A stretch of 8,856 nucleotides of DNA from JAHECQ01 sp047638695 (lineage in GTDB: Bacteria; Actinomycetota; Acidimicrobiia; Acidimicrobiales; SZUA-35), in assembly GCA_047638695.1 (NCBI GenBank), contig JBLINY010000159.1:1-8856 (forward strand). The letters run 5' to 3'. Positions 6,174 to 8,856 of the stretch are shown piece by piece. The first letter of the stretch is position 1. Each line of letters starts with the position of its first letter. A program made the position numbers and the translations under genes. The notes beneath the pieces were generated by a model. The model saw only the letters and a list, made by a program, of their open reading frames with translations, ran no database searches and was not told where the DNA came from.

Positions 6174-7020
6174 AGTGTTCTTTCCAATCGAGCTGGTCGT
6201 CGGGCGGCAACGACGAAGCCAACTGGCTCAGCAAATCGAAGAGGCGCTGGCCTTTCTCGCTCCCGAGCTGGCGCCAGATCGGCCAGTCGAGTTCGTCGGT
6301 CAGATCCTCGATGCGCTGTCGCCCGGCGAGGCCGGCCTCGGTGATGCCACGATCGTCATCAAGCCAGCCTCGGTCCCTGAGCGTGGTGACAGCCACCTGC
6401 TCGTCGGCCTCGGTCCAACCTGCTTCGTCACGGATCCACGCCCGAGGAGCACCGCCGGCTGCGACGTGCGACACAACCGATTCGCATCCGTCAAGGCCCT
6501 CGGCGCACACCGCTATCAGATGATTGCCGCTGCGGTATTCGCGAAGGAGGGTGCAGTCGTGCCATAGCGACAGGTGAGGCTCGGCCGGACGTTCGACGCT
6601 TGCCCAGCCGGCATGCAGCAGCCGGCCGATCGGATCGCAGTTTTGCACCGCCTCGGCCGCTATCGCCGCCGCCTCGGCAAATACGTCGCCGGTGATGGCG
6701 TCGCCGTACGTGGCTCGAAGCGAGCGGTCCATGCCCCGGTAGCGGGCTGCGATGATCTGCCTTGGTGAGGCGCACTCCCAGGCATCGGGGATCGCACGGC
6801 GAACTCGGGTCGGGCCGTAGTAGAAGAAGGTCGATTGCACGATGTCGGGACCGACGGCGCCCACCGGGGCGACCCGGGTCGCGAAGTAATTCATCCAGAA
6901 GCCCTTGAGACCAGCGGCGGCACCTTCCTCACGCACCTCCGGGGCAAAATAACAGAGAGCATGGAACCGCTCGGTCGCCTCCCACAGCGCCCGACTTACC
7001 CCTGCTGGCGCCGCGCTCAC
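6163..7020 (-). CDS. SCO6745-family protein (function unknown)
   Basis: This 285-residue protein resembles the actinobacterial SCO6745 family, recognised from its N-terminal block HALCYFAPEVREEGAAAGL (20-38) followed by KGFWMNYFATRVAPVGAVG (39-57). YGPTRVRRAIPDAW (68-81) and ASPRQIIAARYRGMDRSLR (about 84-102) follow. The last third (about 205-265) looks like a small winged-helix-like region (LRDRGWLDDDRGITEAGL) followed by RQRIEDLTDELDWPIWRQLG, a conserved tail of the family. There is no signal peptide or membrane helix. The biochemical role of the family is not known to me. It starts at the GTG at 7020, which overlaps the TGA of the lipoprotein gene (GTGA, 4 bases), and its end overlaps the methyltransferase start by 11 bases. 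Its tight coupling to a methyltransferase and a PPOX protein suggests a shared small-molecule or redox task, but that is inference. Confidence 0.82.
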   Translation of the reverse strand: MSAAPAGVSRALWEATERFHALCYFAPEVREEGAAAGLKGFWMNYFATRVAPVGAVGPDIVQSTFFYYGPTRVRRAIPDAWECASPRQIIAARYRGMDRSLRATYGDAITGDVFAEAAAIAAEAVQNCDPIGRLLHAGWASVERPAEPHLSLWHDCTLLREYRSGNHLIAVCAEGLDGCESVVSHVAAGGAPRAWIRDEAGWTEADEQVAVTTLRDRGWLDDDRGITEAGLAGRQRIEDLTDELDWPIWRQLGSEKGQRLFDLLSQLASSLPPDDQLDWKEHYER

Positions 7021-7928
7021 TCGCCGCTTTCGAGGCCGAACACCGCTCGCTCCTCAGGCGAAAGACATCCCTGGGCAGCGGCGTTAATGAGTTCCTGGTT
7101 CGAACCGGTACTGAGCAGAACATCGACGGCCTCGTCGAGTGCGAGTTGTCGATCGATGCATGCCACCGTTGCCGCCGATAGGTCCTCACCCGTGTCGACG
7201 GAAACCGACGCCGCATAGGCCGTCCCAAAGCTCACGCAGTACAGACCGGGTTCGTACAGAATCCGGTTGGTGGCCTCGCCGTTGTCGTCGAGCACCCGTT
7301 GGTCGTAGCTGGCCCCCCAGAACTCAACACCGTCAGCTTGTTCGTTGTACGACCGCTCGGCGCAAGCGACATCGACCGCCCCGTTCTGATTCGACTTGAG
7401 AAACGGAGCCAGAACCACGCCGTAGCCGAAGTTCACCGGCGGGACGCAGGCCACGAGCACACTGACGGTCGGCGTGCGAATGTCGACCTCTGTGATATCG
7501 GGTTTCTGGTCTTGGGTGTAGGCAAACACGCCGACGAAGGCTGCCCCGCTCATGTTGGAAATGATCACGTCGGCCATGCACTCCGCCGAGGGCGTCGAGA
7601 TCTCGAACGGTGCCGTCGTGCCATCGAAGGCGGCCACCATCTGGTCGCGGTTGAAGCAGCCGACAACAACGTCCATCGCCTTTATTTCTTCGACATCAGG
7701 CAGGGTGTCGAGTTCGAGCGTGGGATCGACAGCCAGACTCTCGGCCAGCAGCGGTTCCTGGGCCCAGCCCTTCTCAATGCACTCCTCTGGGGCGAAGGAG
7801 CTGAGCGGCACCGTGCTCGGAGCACTACTTGCCGTCGTGCCGCCACTTCCCGACGAACAGGCACCGGCGATGACGGCCAGAACGGCCAGCAGACAGATCA
7901 GCTGACGTCCGGTTTGTCTCGTTCCCAA
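7017..7928 (-). CDS. Secreted lipoprotein with tandem paired-cysteine repeats, unknown function
   Basis: From the TTG at 7928 this is a 303-residue lipoprotein. A basic n-region (GTRQTGRQ), hydrophobic core (LICLLAVLAVI) and lipobox AGAC (Cys24) lead into a Ser/Gly/Thr linker. The frame stays open to 8033, but TTG 7928 is chosen because GAGGGAG lies 5 bases upstream and the longer form would bury the signal peptide behind about 35 residues. The mature part has eight cysteines at 50, 91, 117, 161, 189, 231, 257 and 288, with alternating gaps of 41, 26, 44, 28, 42, 26 and 31. This marks tandem units of about 70 residues, each entering with a motif like AECMAD, VACAER or VACIDR and leaving with VVGCF, LVACV or LYCVS. 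No named domain is recognised. It should sit on the outer face of the membrane, perhaps held by disulfides. It leads the tightly packed part of the minus-strand run. Confidence 0.8.
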   Translation of the reverse strand: MGTRQTGRQLICLLAVLAVIAGACSSGSGGTTASSAPSTVPLSSFAPEECIEKGWAQEPLLAESLAVDPTLELDTLPDVEEIKAMDVVVGCFNRDQMVAAFDGTTAPFEISTPSAECMADVIISNMSGAAFVGVFAYTQDQKPDITEVDIRTPTVSVLVACVPPVNFGYGVVLAPFLKSNQNGAVDVACAERSYNEQADGVEFWGASYDQRVLDDNGEATNRILYEPGLYCVSFGTAYAASVSVDTGEDLSAATVACIDRQLALDEAVDVLLSTGSNQELINAAAQGCLSPEERAVFGLESGE

Positions 7929-8029
7929 AACAGCTCCCTCAGTTACGAACACGGCAAGACCGTAGTTCGAATCCCCTCGTTCGAGGGTTCCTGGAGTTCC
8001 TCGATGACGGCTCGCACGCGGCGCACCGC
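7929..8029. other. Intergenic leader of the lipoprotein gene, with a small inverted repeat
   Basis: These 101 bases separate the PH-like gene from the chosen lipoprotein start. Besides the Shine-Dalgarno they contain CCCTCG (7974-7979), TT, CGAGGG (7982-7987), a 6-base inverted repeat with a 2-base loop and no T-run on either strand. No clear promoter pair is visible. It could contain the promoter of the downstream run, or the whole minus strand may be read through from the PH-like gene. Confidence 0.3.
7934..7940 (-). promoter_or_regulatory. Strong Shine-Dalgarno (GAGGGAG) fixing a TTG start
   Basis: On the minus strand GAGGGAG is followed by five bases (CTGTT) and then TTG at 7928-7926. 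It is the best ribosome-binding site in the window and places translation directly before a normal lipoprotein signal peptide, so it decides the start of this gene. Confidence 0.7.
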
Positions 8030-8425
8030 TCACTTGGCAGAACGAGCTGTTGCTGCCAGTTCTCCGATCTCTACCGCCAGTTCACGACGTCGCTCGGTTT
8101 GCACCACGATCCGCCTGGGACGGGCCAGAGAAGTGTCGACGACAAGGACTTCGCTAGCCGCGTAGGTCACCCAAAAGTGCCGGTCGCCCTTCTCGATCCG
8201 AGCGTGGGGCCACACGGTGTAGCTGCCGCTGAGAACCCGAGTGGGAATCGATGAGCCACGAACCCGAACGGCCAGCTCGTTGATGAGTGGAGTCTTTGCT
8301 TGCACGCTGGCCGACAGCACCGCAGACATCGGAATCTCGATCCGGCCGCGCATCGCTAAGATTCGGTCCTTGCCGGAAAGCGACAGTTTGAAGGTGTCAA
8401 CGTTGCAGGTGATCTCGACAGCCAC
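8030..8425 (-). CDS. Small conserved hypothetical protein, bacterial PH-domain-like
   Basis: This 131-residue soluble protein has no signal peptide or membrane helix. The pattern is of alternating beta-strands with a central KGDRHFWVTYAASEVLVVDT block and RRIVVQTERRRELAVEIGEL closing the domain. This resembles small actinobacterial proteins with a PH-like fold, in which a strand of the type .hFwdv....alvi.l is followed by .r.vvev.dp......i. The match is from memory and moderate. I prefer the GTG at 8425: it gives the natural start VAVEITCNVDTFKLSLSG and has AGGG 9 bases upstream. TTG at 8434 in the same frame is an alternative that adds three residues. It stops 101 bases before the lipoprotein start. 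The insertion-sequence end lies about 15 bases upstream of the start, so its original promoter may be lost. Confidence 0.65.
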   Translation of the reverse strand: MAVEITCNVDTFKLSLSGKDRILAMRGRIEIPMSAVLSASVQAKTPLINELAVRVRGSSIPTRVLSGSYTVWPHARIEKGDRHFWVTYAASEVLVVDTSLARPRRIVVQTERRRELAVEIGELAATARSAK

Positions 8426-8441
8426 GGCCGACAACCCTAGG

Positions 8442-8615
8442 TGGCTGGTGTTGAACAGGGGTGGTCTGAGGGTCGGTGGCGGCTGGTGGGGGTGATGGCA
8501 GGTTCTTGTCGGTGCCTTTGGGTGGGTGTGTGGGCTCGTGTTCGGTGGTGTGGCCGGTGTGTCGTCTGGTGGAGCAGGGCTTTGGGTGGGACGGGGTCGC
8601 GGCGGGTTTTTGTGT
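8442..8615. other. Non-coding 3' tail of the insertion sequence, G/T-rich on the plus strand
   Basis: No credible gene is seen. The plus strand is dominated by GGTGG, GTGTG and GGGT runs, and the minus strand by CACC/CCCA, unlike the flanking genes. The frames that stay open here in either direction encode only Pro/Thr/His/Arg-rich or Gly/Val/Trp-rich low-complexity peptides. It is best read as the region between the transposase stop and the element's terminus. Confidence 0.5.
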
Positions 8616-8856
8616 TCAGGCGTTCGCCCAGCCGATGGGGGTGGTGGTCATTCCAAGGACGGCGAGGCGTGCCAGGTTCGCGGCTGCGGCTAGGAGTGTG
8701 AAGTCGGCGTCGACGCGGTCCAGGCCACACATTCGTGCTCGGCGGCCGCCGTGGCGGCGTCGCATGAGGTGTCCGATTTTGCGTTCGACTTTGGGGCGGG
8801 TGGCCCGATAGTCAGCGGCCCAGTTGGGGTCTTGTTGTCGGGCCCTCGCCGCGGCG
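8616..8856 (-). CDS. IS1182/IS5-like DDE transposase, C-terminal 80 residues (partial)
   Basis: Reading the minus strand from the right edge gives an uninterrupted 80-codon frame ending in TGA at 8618-8616. The sequence carries the conserved C-terminal block of DDE transposases of the IS1182 group: QQDPNWAADYRATRPKVERK, then HLMRRRHGGRRAR, then RVDADFTLLAAAANLARLAV. The Glu in RPKVE (codon 8786-8784) is the expected third acidic residue of the DDE triad in this family. There is no frameshift or stop in the visible part, so this end looks intact. The remainder, with the catalytic aspartates, lies outside the window. The enzyme would cut and rejoin the element's ends. Transcription runs toward the PH-like gene, so read-through could drive the downstream minus-strand genes. 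Confidence 0.85.
   Translation of the reverse strand, partial: AAARARQQDPNWAADYRATRPKVERKIGHLMRRRHGGRRARMCGLDRVDADFTLLAAAANLARLAVLGMTTTPIGWANA

Larger units (their letters stand above)
8441..8856 (-). mobile_element. 3' end of an IS1182/IS5-like insertion sequence (rest outside window)
   Basis: A partial DDE transposase (8616-8856) runs off the right edge, and beyond its stop lies about 175 bases of G/T-rich (plus strand) non-coding DNA reaching to about 8441. The left boundary is inferred: the composition changes there, next to CCTAGG at 8436-8441, and a host gene begins immediately after. Only one end is present, so terminal inverted repeats and target duplication cannot be confirmed. The exact boundary could be off by tens of bases. 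Confidence 0.6.

Noticed and set aside
5262..6344. 360-codon open frame on the plus strand
   Set aside because: It runs antisense across parts of three recognised minus-strand genes (PPOX, methyltransferase, SCO6745 family) and has no domain-like pattern.
7974..7987. CCCTCG-TT-CGAGGG hairpin as a terminator of the PH-like gene
   Set aside because: The loop has only two bases and no T-run follows on either strand, so it is recorded as a small inverted repeat only.
7960..7990. tRNA T-arm-like string GTTCGAATCCC in the lipoprotein leader, considered as a tRNA gene or attachment-site scar
   Set aside because: The T-stem does not pair (CGTAG against CCCCT), and no acceptor stem, anticodon arm or CCA is present on either side. 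The match is limited to about 11 bases.
7299..8165. 288-codon open frame on the plus strand
   Set aside because: It is antisense to the lipoprotein and part of the PH-like gene, has an Arg/Thr/Ser-rich tail, and has no signal or motif.
8437..8730. 97-codon open frame on the minus strand and two G/V/W-rich frames on the plus strand at the right end
   Set aside because: All are low-complexity shadows of the real transposase frame and of the skewed non-coding IS tail.
1..8856. CRISPR array, rRNA, riboswitch or defence island
   Set aside because: I saw no regularly spaced direct repeats, no rRNA or tRNA signature, and no nuclease, helicase or toxin-antitoxin set beyond the single phosphoesterase.

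Overview
The window is high-GC bacterial DNA that reads as actinobacterial, probably a deep or environmental lineage such as Acidimicrobiia. The signs are a PPOX-class (F420/FMN split-barrel) protein, a protein of the SCO6745 family known from Streptomyces and relatives, a DUF4214 repeat protein, a Tat-type amidase precursor, GTG and TTG starts, and tightly packed genes with GTGA overlaps. This placement is inferred from protein families and base composition; there is no rRNA or other phylogenetic marker.

Layout. (1) 1-680, plus: the 3' part of a DUF4214 repeat protein whose start lies left of the window. (2) 765-3168, minus: a class III (CaiB/BaiF) CoA-transferase followed by an overlapping 12-TM MFS transporter. 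They look like an uptake and CoA-activation pair for an unknown carboxylic acid. (3) 3204-5026, plus: a PGRP/amidase_2 zinc amidase with a twin-arginine signal and an Ala/Gly-rich tail, joined by a GTGA overlap to a calcineurin-like metallophosphoesterase. (4) 5004-8425, minus: a five-gene run transcribed right to left: a small bacterial PH-like protein, a lipoprotein with regularly spaced cysteines, a SCO6745-family protein, a class I methyltransferase with an unusual motif I, and a PPOX-fold protein. The last four are packed with overlaps or gaps of 9 bases or less. (5) About 8441-8856, minus: the 3' end of an insertion sequence carrying the C-terminus of an IS1182/IS5-like DDE transposase. 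It ends only about 15 bases upstream of the PH-like gene.

How the parts relate. The CoA-transferase/MFS pair and the amidase/phosphoesterase pair diverge from a very short intergenic region. The amidase pair then converges on, and overlaps by 23 bases, the end of the five-gene run. Nothing here is a recognisable defence island, CRISPR array or biosynthetic cluster. The least-described items are the lipoprotein, which has an internal repeat of about 70 residues marked by eight cysteines, the SCO6745/methyltransferase/PPOX set, and the IS that has probably replaced the upstream region of the minus-strand run.
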